From DASYLJ01 sp036009625 (GTDB lineage Bacteria; Desulfobacterota; Binatia; DP-6): a stretch of 64,000 nucleotides of DNA. The DNA lies in the NCBI GenBank assembly GCA_036009625.1, contig DASYLJ010000136.1:19216-83215 (forward strand), read 5' to 3'. The position numbers were made by a program, and so were the translations under genes. Positions 49,273-58,959 of the stretch are shown here, piece after piece; within the stretch, counting starts at the first letter, position 1; each line of letters starts with the position of its first letter. A model generated the notes under the pieces. It was not told the origin of the DNA. It made no database searches and was given only the letters and a program-made list of their open reading frames with translations.

Positions 49273-52200
49273 CTAATCCAGGAAGGCGCCGCTCGGCGAT
49301 CCTGGCGGCGGCTCCTTCGGACAGGTGGCCGGGGCAGGCGTGTTCGGTGCGCCGCTGAATCGACCCCGCCGGTCGGTGCGCGCCGTGTTCGGCGGTGATC
49401 CCTTGCCCTTCGCGCCGGTGTCGGCGCACCACGTCTGCGATCCCCCCATCACGAGGCGGACCGCAATACGGTCCTGGCGTGGATCGTCGAGCCGGTACGT
49501 CGGTCCGAACCGATCCTTCACGACGATGCGGTCGGCTTTCATGATGACGTGGAGCAGGCTATCGACGTAGCGGTAGCCGCGCGGCTTCGTGGCGGGCCCC
49601 AGCAGCTTCCAGCCGTCGCTCCGCAGGGTGACCGTGATCGAGTCCGTCGTGCGACCCGCGCTGTTGTATATCTGCAGCGACCCGCCGCGGAGGGACGGGT
49701 CGGCTTCGGAGCCGCGTGTGGGCGGGACGATCGCCGTCCGTGACACGAAGCGGATCTGCCTGCGCCGGTCGCGCAGCTCGAGACGCGTGCTCGGGATCAG
49801 GGCGACGTCGGGTGTCGGCGTCGGTGGCGTGCCGTCGGGGATGCTGGCGGCGTTGGCCGGGTCCGAGCCGGCGTCGAGCTCGTCGCGGTCGAAGTAGCCG
49901 TCGCCATCGCGATCGACCCCGATGCGCGTGCCTTCGCCGGGTGGAACGCAGGTGTAGGTGAGCGCCTGGCCGGCGACGCCGGCGAGCGCGCGTACCGCGG
50001 CGTCGCTGTGTGCGGGCTCGGCGGCGCGATCGGACTGGAACGTGCCGGCGGCCAGGCGCAGGAACCCGCGTTGCTCGCCGTCGATGGTGCCCTTCACGAC
50101 GACCTGACAGTCGCCGGTGAAATCGCGGCCGAGCAGCAGGTCGACGCGCGGGCCGACGGTGGCGGCGTTGCCGTCGTCGAGGGTGATCTGCTGTCCCACC
50201 GCGGGCTTCAGGTTGGCATCGAACTCGAACATGAACTGCTCGATCTGGCGCGCCTCGACGGTGCTGAGCGAGAACACGGTCGCCTGGTGGAAGCGGAAGA
50301 GGGTGTCGACGCTACCGTCGTGCAGGAAGCCCACGCCGCGGACCTGCGGGCCGGTGGAGTCGTTGTCGCCGGGACGCAGGAACGAGATCGTCGGCATGCC
50401 GAACATGCCGACCTTCTGGTAGAGGTTGCGGAGGTGCGGCACCTTGAACATCTGCGGCTCGTTCTCGAACGTCGTCTGTCCGTCGGTGCCGAAGAATCCT
50501 CCGCCGGACGCCATGTGGCAGCCGTTGCAGTTGAAGATGATGTCGGAGGTGCTCCCGAAGAAGCGCGTCCGGCCGAGCTCCGCGGCTGACGAGTGGACGT
50601 CGTCGAGCCGTTTGATGGGGTTCGGCGGGTAAGTCACCTGCAGGATGAACGCGCCGAAGCGTGCCATGGCGTCGGCGTCGATGGGTTCGGCCTTGCCGAG
50701 CAGGCCCTCGAACGCGACGTCGAACTTGGCGAACGCCTGCTCTTCCGACAACGCGCTGCCGCCGGGGTCGTTGCCGCCGGTGCGATCGCCGCGCCAGTGC
50801 ATCGGGCCGTGGTTCGCCACGCCGCGCAGGCTCTGCGTCGTCATCGGGCCCTTCAAGGGATGGAAGGCGGGGTCGATGCCCCCGAGCCGGATCGGGTTCG
50901 GGTTGTTCAGCACGACGTCGTCCGGATTGCCGAGGTCCCACGACAGGCTGTCGAAGTCGCCGAAGACGTGGCAGGCGGCGCACGACGCCTCGCCGTTGCT
51001 GGACGACAGGATCGCGTCGTAGAGCACGGGCCGGCCGTCGCGGACGCTCGCGGGCTCGGGATCGTGAAGGGCGACCGACGATTCCTCGACGCGCGTGCTG
51101 ACGCGGATCACCTTCACGGCGTCGTCGAAGCGGGTCATGACGTAGAGGCGATCGCGCGCCTCGTCGAGCACGAGTCCGCTCGGCCCGCCGCCGCTGACCG
51201 GGATGTGCGTCGCCGCGTCGGGCGTGAAGGTGTCGTTCTCGAGTGCCGCGGTGTCGAAGACACCGATGCGGCTCGAGCCGAATGCCGCCACGTACAGGGT
51301 CGTGCCGGCCGCATTCACCGCCATGCCGATCGGGGTGGCGAGGCTCGCCGACTTCGCCGACGGCGGCGCGGGACGGACGTCGTAGTCGAGGTGCTTGTTG
51401 AGATGCCGAGGCAGCACGGTGGCACCGTCGAGCACGGTGATGCGCGCCTGGTGCAGTCGGCCCTGCACCGTCGTGCTGCCGAAGAACGTGCCCGGCCCCT
51501 CGAAGCGGACCTCGTTCCGGGCGTCGGTGTTGGTGACGTAGATCTTGCCGGTCACCGGATTCGCGATCATGTCGAACAGCACGGTGCCGACGTGCGCGAA
51601 CGCCGCCGTCTGGACGGGCGGCGTGGCGCCGGCATCGATGGCGAAGACGTCCTCGTCGGGGAGCGAGAAGCGGACGGCGTCGTTCCAGTTGCGCCCGAGC
51701 TCGTCGCGCCACGCGCTCGCGCCCTCGTCCCATTTGACGATGAGGCCGACCTCACGCTGCGGCACACCCTGGACGTTGGTGTTCGGCGCCGGCAGTCCGC
51801 CCGGCATCGTGAAGCCGCCGACCTGGCACGGCGGAGCGGCGGCGCCGCCGTTGCACACGACACCCTCCGACAGCGGCGTCGTCTGATTGCCGGAGTGGAA
51901 GACGGCGGCGTAGACCGTGCCGCCGTCGGGTGACACCGCCAACGCGCGCGGCGTGTCGCCGAACAGCGTCAGTATCGTGAGCGGCGTGCCGCCGAGGCCG
52001 GTGCCGAGGTTCTGCGCGTCGAACACCCAGACGTCCGCACGGCCGACGCCCGGTGTGCTGAGCGCCGGATCGACGGGGCTGTTCTGGCCGCGATGCGCGG
52101 TGGTGACGAAGGCGCGCGTGCGACCCGGGCCGGCGAAGACGATGTCGCGTGGCTCGTCGCCGACCAGCAACGTGCGCACCACGCGCGGCGGCATGGCGGC

Positions 52201-52491
52201 GACGTCGACGATGCTGATCGAATCGGAGAGGTGGTTCACCACCCAGACCTCGCCGTCGGTACGTGCGGCCACGGCCACCGGTTCGAGGCCGACGGGGACC
52301 GAGCCGGCGTGGGTCAGCCCGTCGTCATCGACGGCGAGGATCTCGAGCCGGTCGTCGGGCGTGTTCACCGCGAACAGCCGCGTGCCGTCGGGGGACTGGG
52401 CGAGTGGCCGCACGTGACCGCTCTCGAACGTGACGAAGTCGGCGGCCGCCGGGACCACCGTCAGGAGGAGCAGGACGAGACTCCACCGCAT
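49273..52491 (-). CDS. Exported beta-propeller/di-heme peroxidase-like protein, paralogue 1
   Basis: This 1,072-residue protein has a signal peptide (residues 1-17). A YncE-like beta-propeller spans about 20-480, with blades such as RPLAQSPDGTRLFAVNTPDD and EVWVVNHLSDSISIVDV. A di-heme domain of the cytochrome c peroxidase/MauG superfamily follows, with CAACH (504-508) and CNGCH (655-659). After it come an EF-hand-like calcium loop (VDRDGDGYFDRDELDAGSDP), a beta-rich module, and a final Cys-Pro before PSGAFLD. The conserved core NHGPMHWRGDRTGGNDPGG and HLRNLYQKVGMFGMP lies between and after the hemes. The substrate is unknown; the fold suggests peroxide reduction, aromatic or polymer oxidation, or extracellular electron transfer. 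Two paralogues lie at 55504 and 58960. Confidence 0.88.
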   Translation of the reverse strand: MRWSLVLLLLTVVPAAADFVTFESGHVRPLAQSPDGTRLFAVNTPDDRLEILAVDDDGLTHAGSVPVGLEPVAVAARTDGEVWVVNHLSDSISIVDVAAMPPRVVRTLLVGDEPRDIVFAGPGRTRAFVTTAHRGQNSPVDPALSTPGVGRADVWVFDAQNLGTGLGGTPLTILTLFGDTPRALAVSPDGGTVYAAVFHSGNQTTPLSEGVVCNGGAAAPPCQVGGFTMPGGLPAPNTNVQGVPQREVGLIVKWDEGASAWRDELGRNWNDAVRFSLPDEDVFAIDAGATPPVQTAAFAHVGTVLFDMIANPVTGKIYVTNTDARNEVRFEGPGTFFGSTTVQGRLHQARITVLDGATVLPRHLNKHLDYDVRPAPPSAKSASLATPIGMAVNAAGTTLYVAAFGSSRIGVFDTAALENDTFTPDAATHIPVSGGGPSGLVLDEARDRLYVMTRFDDAVKVIRVSTRVEESSVALHDPEPASVRDGRPVLYDAILSSSNGEASCAACHVFGDFDSLSWDLGNPDDVVLNNPNPIRLGGIDPAFHPLKGPMTTQSLRGVANHGPMHWRGDRTGGNDPGGSALSEEQAFAKFDVAFEGLLGKAEPIDADAMARFGAFILQVTYPPNPIKRLDDVHSSAAELGRTRFFGSTSDIIFNCNGCHMASGGGFFGTDGQTTFENEPQMFKVPHLRNLYQKVGMFGMPTISFLRPGDNDSTGPQVRGVGFLHDGSVDTLFRFHQATVFSLSTVEARQIEQFMFEFDANLKPAVGQQITLDDGNAATVGPRVDLLLGRDFTGDCQVVVKGTIDGEQRGFLRLAAGTFQSDRAAEPAHSDAAVRALAGVAGQALTYTCVPPGEGTRIGVDRDGDGYFDRDELDAGSDPANAASIPDGTPPTPTPDVALIPSTRLELRDRRRQIRFVSRTAIVPPTRGSEADPSLRGGSLQIYNSAGRTTDSITVTLRSDGWKLLGPATKPRGYRYVDSLLHVIMKADRIVVKDRFGPTYRLDDPRQDRIAVRLVMGGSQTWCADTGAKGKGSPPNTARTDRRGRFSGAPNTPAPATCPKEPPPGSPSGAFLD

Positions 52492-52515
52492 GCGTCGCTC
52501 TACCAGATAGTCACC

Positions 52516-53901
52516 TCAGGCTGGAATGGCGGCGCGGCCGTTGCCCGGGAGCAGGGTGAGCGGGTCGAAGAAGGTCCGGGTGCCGATGCCGTGCTCCGCG
52601 AGGCCGAGCAGGTCGCAGTAGGCCTGCATGTGCTGGTGGACGAGCTGCGAGACGAAGTCGACGGCCGTCGGTTCGAGCACACCGTCGAGGACGGTGACGT
52701 GGGTGCCGACGTGGCGATAGTGCAGATGCGCGGTGGCGGTGGTGATGACGGCGGTGAGGGGTGCCAGTGCGGCCAGTGGGGCCACCCGTCGCGCGTCGTA
52801 GAGACCGGCGATGGCGGCGAGGCCGTCGGTGCTCCAGGCATGCGGGACGACGTCGAGCGCGTTGGCGATGCGGTGACACCGCGGGCCGATGATGGCGTCG
52901 GACCGTGCCGCGAAGGCGGCGTTGCCGGCGGTGGGGCCGGCGTACGACCAGCAGTGGACGGTGGCGCGTCGCTCCGGATCCCAGCCGCCGGCGTCGCCCT
53001 GCGTCTCGGCGAGTGCGAGCGCGAGCGTCGACGCCAGGGCGCCGCCTTTGCTGTGTCCGGTGACGACGATCTCGTCGGCGCCGCGCACGACGGCGCCGGC
53101 GAGAAACTGTTGCAGGTCGGCGCCGGTGCCGAGGTGGGCGCGCAGTCCCGCCTCCGTCTCGAGCAGCGCGAGCACGGCGAGCTCGGCGCGACCGCCCGTG
53201 AGCGGCTGCGCCTCGGCAACCAGATCGAGCAGCAGGGTACGTGTGCGTGACTGCCATCGCGCTGCGACCGCGCCGAGCGGCGCATTCGCCACGTCGGCCT
53301 CGAGCCGACCGCGGACCGCCAGCATCGCCTGCACGACGTCCGTGAATGCGTGGCGCATCGGGCGCAGCGCGGGACGTGCGAGCGCCGCCAGCACCTCCAT
53401 CGCGGCGGTTGCGGCCATCTGTATGCCGTCGAGGCGGGCGTCGACCGTGTCCCAGATGCGCGTCACCACGTCGCTGCGGGGACCGTCGGAACGCAGCTGC
53501 AGCAGCACGGTGAGACCGAGCGCGGTGCTGAGCGAGACCGCGGCGCCGCCGTCACCGTACGCCCACGGTGTCTGATGCCCGGCCCACAGATCGCCGAACG
53601 CCCAGTCGAACGCCGATCCCGGGTTGGTGCCACGGATGGCGACGACGTAGCGTCGCGGCCGCTGTCGATCGCGCGCGACGTAGAGCAGCGTGTCGTCGAT
53701 GACGCTGACCGGCGCGCGATAGCCGGCGGGGCCCCACGCCAGATCCCATCCGCTCGCGAGTGGCGGCAACGTGTCGAGGCCTTCGGCGATGGAGCGGCCG
53801 ATGGTCTCGGTGTGGAAGCGTCCCGCGCCGGTGCGGTGGACGCCGCGATACGCGAGCCCTGCGAGGCAGAGCATGATCTGGTGATCGTCGAAGGCCGGCA
53901 T
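52516..53901 (-). CDS. Class 3 lipase-like alpha/beta hydrolase
   Basis: This 461-residue protein has no obvious signal peptide. It has the lipase nucleophile elbow GHSKGG (Ser284) in EIVVTGHSKGGALASTLAL. Candidate triad partners are an Asp in IANALDVVPHAW and a His in LVHQHMQAYCDLLG, the usual order of class 3 (fungal-type) lipases. The N-terminal YVVAIRGTNPGSAFDW provides the oxyanion-hole strand of this group. The middle, about 150-250, is an Ala-rich helical insertion. It probably hydrolyses an ester lipid; localisation is uncertain. It lies 24 bases upstream of paralogue 1 on the same strand and may be co-transcribed with it. Confidence 0.82.
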   Translation of the reverse strand: MPAFDDHQIMLCLAGLAYRGVHRTGAGRFHTETIGRSIAEGLDTLPPLASGWDLAWGPAGYRAPVSVIDDTLLYVARDRQRPRRYVVAIRGTNPGSAFDWAFGDLWAGHQTPWAYGDGGAAVSLSTALGLTVLLQLRSDGPRSDVVTRIWDTVDARLDGIQMAATAAMEVLAALARPALRPMRHAFTDVVQAMLAVRGRLEADVANAPLGAVAARWQSRTRTLLLDLVAEAQPLTGGRAELAVLALLETEAGLRAHLGTGADLQQFLAGAVVRGADEIVVTGHSKGGALASTLALALAETQGDAGGWDPERRATVHCWSYAGPTAGNAAFAARSDAIIGPRCHRIANALDVVPHAWSTDGLAAIAGLYDARRVAPLAALAPLTAVITTATAHLHYRHVGTHVTVLDGVLEPTAVDFVSQLVHQHMQAYCDLLGLAEHGIGTRTFFDPLTLLPGNGRAAIPA

Positions 53902-54009
53902 GCGCCGACCACGAGCAAGTGCTGCGCCGCGACCCCGTGTCCCGCCGGCGGCGCGGCGCGCGGTCGTGCCGTCCGCTTCGCCGGACAGTCGTCTGCTCGA
54001 CTGGACGGT

Positions 54010-55461
54010 TCAGACGGGCCAGGCGCGCACGCCGCCGCGGCCGTCGCGCTTCACGGCGAAGAGCACGCGATCGGCGCAGCCGAGCAGCGTGCGCACGTCA
54101 TCCGCGTCGTCGGGAAACGTGGCGACGCCGAAGCTCGCGCTGACGCGCACGTCGAGACCATGCGTCGCGAGATAGGCGCCGGTACCGATGCGCTCCCGGA
54201 GGGTGGTCGCCATGCCGTGTGCCGCGCGTTTGTCGGCGCCGGGGAGCACGACGACGAACTCGTCGCCGGCATAGGCGACGCCGAACGCTGGCTCGTGCAC
54301 GATGCCGCGAAGGCGCGACGCCACTTCCTGGATGATCTCGCTGCCGAGGAGATGCCCGTGCGTATCGACCAGCGTCTTGAAGCGATCGAGGTCGAAGAAG
54401 ATGACCGAGCAGGGCTGGGCGGTGTCGCGCAGCAGCTGCGCCAGGGCCTCGTACAGATGGCGCGTGTTGTAGAGCCCGGTGAGGGTGTCGTGCAGCGACT
54501 GCTGTCGGAACGTCTCGGCGCTCGCGCGCAGCGCCTCCTCGGCCGCCTTGCGCGCCGTGATGTCGACCAGCGTGATGATGACGCGCGACAGCGTGTCTTC
54601 GTGCCCCGGCACGACCGTGCCGCGCATCACGACACGTCGCGTGTTGCCGCGCAGCGTGTGGACGGTCTGCTCGCGCTCGCGCGACACGATCCACCCTTCG
54701 GCCACCGCCTCGAGGATCTCGGGCGCCGCGGGTGCGAGCATGGCAGCCTCGGCCTCGTTCAGCGCCGGCTCCTGGCCGGGCTCGTCGGCCTCGAACAGTG
54801 CCAGCAGCGCGGTGTTGCGGTCGGTGGTGCGGATCAGCGACAGCGAGTGCCGGACCTCGTCGGGGTGCTCGCGCAGGTAGGTGCGCAGATCGCCGATGCC
54901 GCGGGCGCGCAGGGCATCGAGGTGAGCGCGCAGCGTGGAGGCGTCGCGCTCGATCAGTGCCACCGGCAACGACTGGAAGACGACGCGATAGCGTCGCTCG
55001 CTCTCGCGCAGCGCGTCCTCGGCGCGTTTGCGCTCGGTGGTGTCGATGCCGGTGGAAAGGATCTCCCGCAGCCGGCCCTCGCCGTCGACGACGGGATGGT
55101 TGCGCCACGTGACCCACACGCGGTCGCCGTTGCGACGGATGTTCTCGTTCTCGTTCGAAAGGTGGCGCTTGGGATGGGTGAGCACGTCGGTGATGAGCGC
55201 CGCGAGGTCGCGCCCCGACGTCTCGGTTTCGGGCACGATGGTGCCGACGACCGAGTGGCCGCGCAGCTCGTCGAGCGGCCAGCCGAAGAACTGCTGACCC
55301 CAGGCGTTGAGGAACGTGACGCGTCCGATCGGGTCCCACCGCAGCACGATGCAGTTGACGCCGTCGATGAGCGCCCGCTGTGCCTCCTCGGCCACGCGCA
55401 GCCGCGCGACCTCGCGTCGCAGGCGCTCGACGTCGCGGACGGGATCGGCTGGCGGCGTCAC
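54010..55461 (-). CDS. PAS-domain diguanylate cyclase with AGDEF active site
   Basis: This 483-residue cytoplasmic protein has a PAS domain with PAC (residues of about 20-145; VTFLNAWGQQFFGWPLDELRG, GIDTTERKRAEDAL). A second PAS-like region follows to about 310 (LVDITARKAAEEAL). The C-terminal GGDEF domain has DTLTGLYNTRHLYEAL, FFDLDRFK and the signature AGDEF at 398-402. It should make cyclic di-GMP from two GTP. Ala replaces the first Gly of GGDEF, a variant known in some active cyclases. No RxxD inhibitory site is seen five residues before. The GTG at 55461 has GGGAGG upstream. It sits between two of the di-heme propeller genes. Confidence 0.88.
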   Translation of the reverse strand: MTPPADPVRDVERLRREVARLRVAEEAQRALIDGVNCIVLRWDPIGRVTFLNAWGQQFFGWPLDELRGHSVVGTIVPETETSGRDLAALITDVLTHPKRHLSNENENIRRNGDRVWVTWRNHPVVDGEGRLREILSTGIDTTERKRAEDALRESERRYRVVFQSLPVALIERDASTLRAHLDALRARGIGDLRTYLREHPDEVRHSLSLIRTTDRNTALLALFEADEPGQEPALNEAEAAMLAPAAPEILEAVAEGWIVSREREQTVHTLRGNTRRVVMRGTVVPGHEDTLSRVIITLVDITARKAAEEALRASAETFRQQSLHDTLTGLYNTRHLYEALAQLLRDTAQPCSVIFFDLDRFKTLVDTHGHLLGSEIIQEVASRLRGIVHEPAFGVAYAGDEFVVVLPGADKRAAHGMATTLRERIGTGAYLATHGLDVRVSASFGVATFPDDADDVRTLLGCADRVLFAVKRDGRGGVRAWPV

Positions 55462-55503
55462 GGCGGTACCCTCCCGACTCGGGATCACGCCGTCAAGCGT
55501 CGC

Positions 55504-58500
55504 TCACCAGAGGAACGCCCCGCTCGGCGAGCCGACGCTCGGTAGTGGCGGACAGGCAGCCGGGGCCGGCGTCTTCTGGGCGGCGCGGAACCGTCCCGGA
55601 TGGTCGCTCTTCGCCGTCGACGGCGGATTGCCCTGCGTGCGCGCCGGGGCGTCGGCACACCACGCCGGGGCGTCGCCGAGGCCGAGGCGGACGGCGATGC
55701 GGCCCTGCTGCGGCTCGTCGAGCGTGTAGCCGAAGGCGGGGCCACCGCCCTTCACGAGCAGCTTGTCGCTCTTGACGACCACGGTGGTGATGCCGAGCGG
55801 CAGGTTCTTGCCGCGGAAGCGGAAGCCGCGTGGCTTGGCGGCCGATCCGAGCGCGATCCATCCCGTGGCGGGGAGGGCGATGGTGACGACGTCGGGCGTG
55901 AGGCCGCCGCTGTTGTGGACGATGAGCGTGGCGCCGGCGACGGTCGGATCGGCGCTCGATCCGCGCGCGGGCGGCGTCACGTGGACGGCCGCCTTCTTGG
56001 TGTTGGCGACGAAGCGCACGACGCGTCGCGCGGCGTTCGGGTCCTTCAGCTCGAGGGTGGTCGTCGGAACCGGCACGAATGTCGCCGGCTCGACCGGGTC
56101 GGGATGGCTGTTCGGATTCGCCGGATCGAAGCCGGCGTCGATCTCGTCGCGGTCGTAGAAGCCGTCCTCGTCGCGATCGAGTCCGATGCGCTCGCCGCTG
56201 CCCGGCGGCACGCAGGTGTAGGTGCGTGCCTGGCCGGCGGCGCTGCCCTGCGAGCGCAGCGCGGCGTCGCTGAGCGTCGCCTCCGCGATGCGATCGGGCT
56301 GGAACGTACCGGCGGCGGTACGCAGCCAGCCGCGCGCGACGCCGTCGAGGACACCCTTCACCACGACGTCGCAGTCACCGGCGGCGGCGCGCGCCATCAG
56401 GAGATCGAGTCGCGCGCCGACGGCGCCGTTCGACGCCGCGTCGCGCGTCACCTGCTGGCCGACGATGGGCGCCAGGTTCGAGTCCATGGCGAGCATGAAG
56501 TGCTCGACCTGACGGCGCTGCACGTCGCCCGGCGCGCCGGGCGGGAAGCCGTCCGGGTTCGGCACCGGGAAGCCGAAGCCGCCGGGGTTGTCGCGGTTGA
56601 AGACGATGGAGTGGTGGAAGCGGAAGAGGGTGTCGGTGCTGCCGTCGTGCAGGAAGCCGAAGCCGCGCACCTGCGGGCCTGTGGCGCCGTTGTCACCGGG
56701 ATTGAAGAACGGCACCGACGGCATGCCGAACATGCCGACCTTCTGGTAGAGGTTCCGCAGGTGCGGGATCTTCATGAACTGCACCTCGAACTCGAAGCTC
56801 GAGAAGCCGTCGGTTCCGAAGAAGCCCTGCTCCGGAGCCACGCGGTGGCAGCCGTTGCAGTTCTGGAAGACGTCGGACACGCCGGGCGAGAAGAACTTGG
56901 CGCGCCCGGCGGCCTCGTCGGGTGTGAGCGAGTTGTCGAGGGCGCGGACGGGGTTCGGCGGATACGTCACCTGCAGCATGAAGTCGGCGAAGCGCTGCAT
57001 GTCGAGGTCGCTGATGGGGCCGTCGCGCCCGAGCAGGCTGTCGAATGCGCCGATGAACTTCAGGAACGCCGCGTTCTCGTCGAGCGAGCTGCCGCCGATG
57101 TCGTTGCCACCGGTGCGGTCGCCGCGCCAGTGCATCGGACCGTGGTTGGCCATGCCGCGCAGGCTCTGCGTCGTCATCGGGCCCTTCAGCGGGTGGAAGT
57201 TGGTGAACGAGATGCCGAGCGGGTCGGCGACGCGGCGCGGATTCGGATCGATGACGACGCGATCGTCGGGGTTGCCGAGGTCCCACGCCAGGCTGTCGAA
57301 ATCGCCGAAGACGTGGCACGACGCGCACGACGCCTCGCCGTTGCTCGACGACAGCATCGCGTCGTAGAGGATCGGCCGGCCGGCGAACACCGGCACCGGC
57401 TCGGGATTGTGGACGGGCAGATGCGCCACTTCGAGCTTCGCCGTTGTGTCGATCACCGACACCGCGTTGTCGAAGCGCGTGAACACGTAGAGCCGGCCGC
57501 GCGCCTCGTCGAGCACGAGGCCGCTCGGACCGCCCGCGGTGAGCGTGACGTGATCGGCAGCGGAGGGCGTGAAGGTGTCGGCTTCGAGCGCCGCGGTGTC
57601 GAAGATGCCGACCTTCTGCGAGCTGAACGCGGCGACGTACAGCGTGGCGCCGTTCTGCGTGACGGCCATGCCGGTCGGGGTCGCGAGGCTGCGCTCGGCG
57701 GTCCCGGCCGGGCTCGGCACGGTAGCGTAGTCGATGTGCTTGTTCAGGTGGCGCGGCGTCACCGTGGCGCCGTCGAGGACGGTGATGCGCGACTCGTGCA
57801 GATGACCGCGCACGGTCGTGCCCGCGTTGCCCGAGCCCTCGAAGCGGACTTCGTTGCGGGCCTCGGTGTTGCTGACGTAGACGCGGCCGGTCACCGGGTT
57901 GACGGCCATGTTGAAGAGCACGGTGCCGACGCCGGCGAACGACGCCGTCTCCACCGGCGGGTTCGCGGTGGCGTCGATGGCGAAGACGTCGTGGTCGGGG
58001 AGCGTGAAGCGCACCGCGTTGCTCCAGTCGCGGCCGAGCTCGTCGTTCCACTCGCCGCTCTGCTCGTCGAACTTGACGATCAGGCCCACCTCGGGCTGGT
58101 ACACGCCGTCGGCGTCGACGTTCGGGGCGGGCAGGCCGCCCGGCATGAGCGAGCCGCCGACGGAGCACGGACCGGCGGCCGCGCCACCATCGCAGACGAG
58201 CTCGTCGTGCAAACTCGTGGTGCGATTGCCGGAGTGGAAGGCGGCGGCGTAGACGGTGTTGCCGTCCGGGCTCACCGCCAGCGCGCGCGGCGTGTCGGCG
58301 AACAGCGTGACGATGGTGAGCGGCGTGCCGCCGAGCGGCGCGCCCAGCGCGCCGACGTCGAATACCCAGACGTCGGCCCGTCCGACGCCCGGCGTCGTCA
58401 GCTGCGGGTCGCCGGGCCGGTTCTGGCCGCGATGCGCCGTCGTGACGAAGGCGCGCGTGCCGGTCGCTGCGAAGACGAGGTCGCGCGGCTCGTCGCCGAC

Positions 58501-58842
58501 CAGGAGCGTGCGCACGACGCGCGGCGGGCTGCTGGCGACGTCGACGATGCTGATCGAGTCGGAGAGGTGATTCACCACCCAGACCTCGGCGTCGGTGCGC
58601 GCCGCGACCGCGACCGGCTCGAGGCCGACCGGCACCGAGCCCGTGTGCGTCAGGCCCGACGCCGACACCGTGAAGATCTCGAGCTGGTCGTCCGGCGTGT
58701 TGACGGCGAAGAGCCGTGTGCCGTCGGGTGACAGGGCGAGCGGTCGCACCTGGCCGCTCTCGAAGGTGACGAACTCGGCGCGCGCCGGCAGCGTCGCGGC
58801 GAGCAGCAGGACGGCGAGCAGGGGACCCAGGCGTCGCGGCAT
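55504..58842 (-). CDS. Exported beta-propeller/di-heme peroxidase-like protein, paralogue 2
   Basis: This 1,112-residue protein has the same architecture as the proteins at 49273 and 58960: signal peptide (LGPLLAVLLLAATLPARA), YncE-like propeller and two heme sites, CASCH (506-510) and CNGCH (662-666). An EF-hand-like loop (LDRDEDGFYDRDEIDAGFDP), a beta module and the terminal PSGAFLW follow. It differs by a short Gly/Pro-rich insertion after the second heme (NPGGFGFPVPNPDGFPPGAPG) that carries additional loop length. The ATG at 58842 has GGAG 6 bases upstream, favouring it over the ATG at 58854. A 13-bp hairpin upstream separates it from paralogue 3, so it probably has its own promoter within 58843-58915. 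Confidence 0.88.
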   Translation of the reverse strand: MPRRLGPLLAVLLLAATLPARAEFVTFESGQVRPLALSPDGTRLFAVNTPDDQLEIFTVSASGLTHTGSVPVGLEPVAVAARTDAEVWVVNHLSDSISIVDVASSPPRVVRTLLVGDEPRDLVFAATGTRAFVTTAHRGQNRPGDPQLTTPGVGRADVWVFDVGALGAPLGGTPLTIVTLFADTPRALAVSPDGNTVYAAAFHSGNRTTSLHDELVCDGGAAAGPCSVGGSLMPGGLPAPNVDADGVYQPEVGLIVKFDEQSGEWNDELGRDWSNAVRFTLPDHDVFAIDATANPPVETASFAGVGTVLFNMAVNPVTGRVYVSNTEARNEVRFEGSGNAGTTVRGHLHESRITVLDGATVTPRHLNKHIDYATVPSPAGTAERSLATPTGMAVTQNGATLYVAAFSSQKVGIFDTAALEADTFTPSAADHVTLTAGGPSGLVLDEARGRLYVFTRFDNAVSVIDTTAKLEVAHLPVHNPEPVPVFAGRPILYDAMLSSSNGEASCASCHVFGDFDSLAWDLGNPDDRVVIDPNPRRVADPLGISFTNFHPLKGPMTTQSLRGMANHGPMHWRGDRTGGNDIGGSSLDENAAFLKFIGAFDSLLGRDGPISDLDMQRFADFMLQVTYPPNPVRALDNSLTPDEAAGRAKFFSPGVSDVFQNCNGCHRVAPEQGFFGTDGFSSFEFEVQFMKIPHLRNLYQKVGMFGMPSVPFFNPGDNGATGPQVRGFGFLHDGSTDTLFRFHHSIVFNRDNPGGFGFPVPNPDGFPPGAPGDVQRRQVEHFMLAMDSNLAPIVGQQVTRDAASNGAVGARLDLLMARAAAGDCDVVVKGVLDGVARGWLRTAAGTFQPDRIAEATLSDAALRSQGSAAGQARTYTCVPPGSGERIGLDRDEDGFYDRDEIDAGFDPANPNSHPDPVEPATFVPVPTTTLELKDPNAARRVVRFVANTKKAAVHVTPPARGSSADPTVAGATLIVHNSGGLTPDVVTIALPATGWIALGSAAKPRGFRFRGKNLPLGITTVVVKSDKLLVKGGGPAFGYTLDEPQQGRIAVRLGLGDAPAWCADAPARTQGNPPSTAKSDHPGRFRAAQKTPAPAACPPLPSVGSPSGAFLW

Positions 58843-58915
58843 GTCGTTCTCCATCGGCGGACACCCACTGTACCGGCGGGTCCACCGAGTCCCCAGCCGC
58901 GGGCGGAGGCCATGG

Positions 58916-58951
58916 CGGGTGCGAGGCGACGACCGAGCCGCCTCGCACCCG
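58916..58951 (-). terminator. Hairpin between di-heme propeller paralogues 3 and 2
   Basis: CGGGTGCGAGGCG (58916-58928) is a perfect 13-bp complement of CGCCTCGCACCCG (58939-58951) with a 10-base loop. It lies 9 bases past the stop codon of paralogue 3 on the minus strand. The stem is very stable and lacks a T-tract. It suggests the two paralogues are not simply read through as one unit. Confidence 0.6.
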
Positions 58952-58959
58952 ACCCGGGG

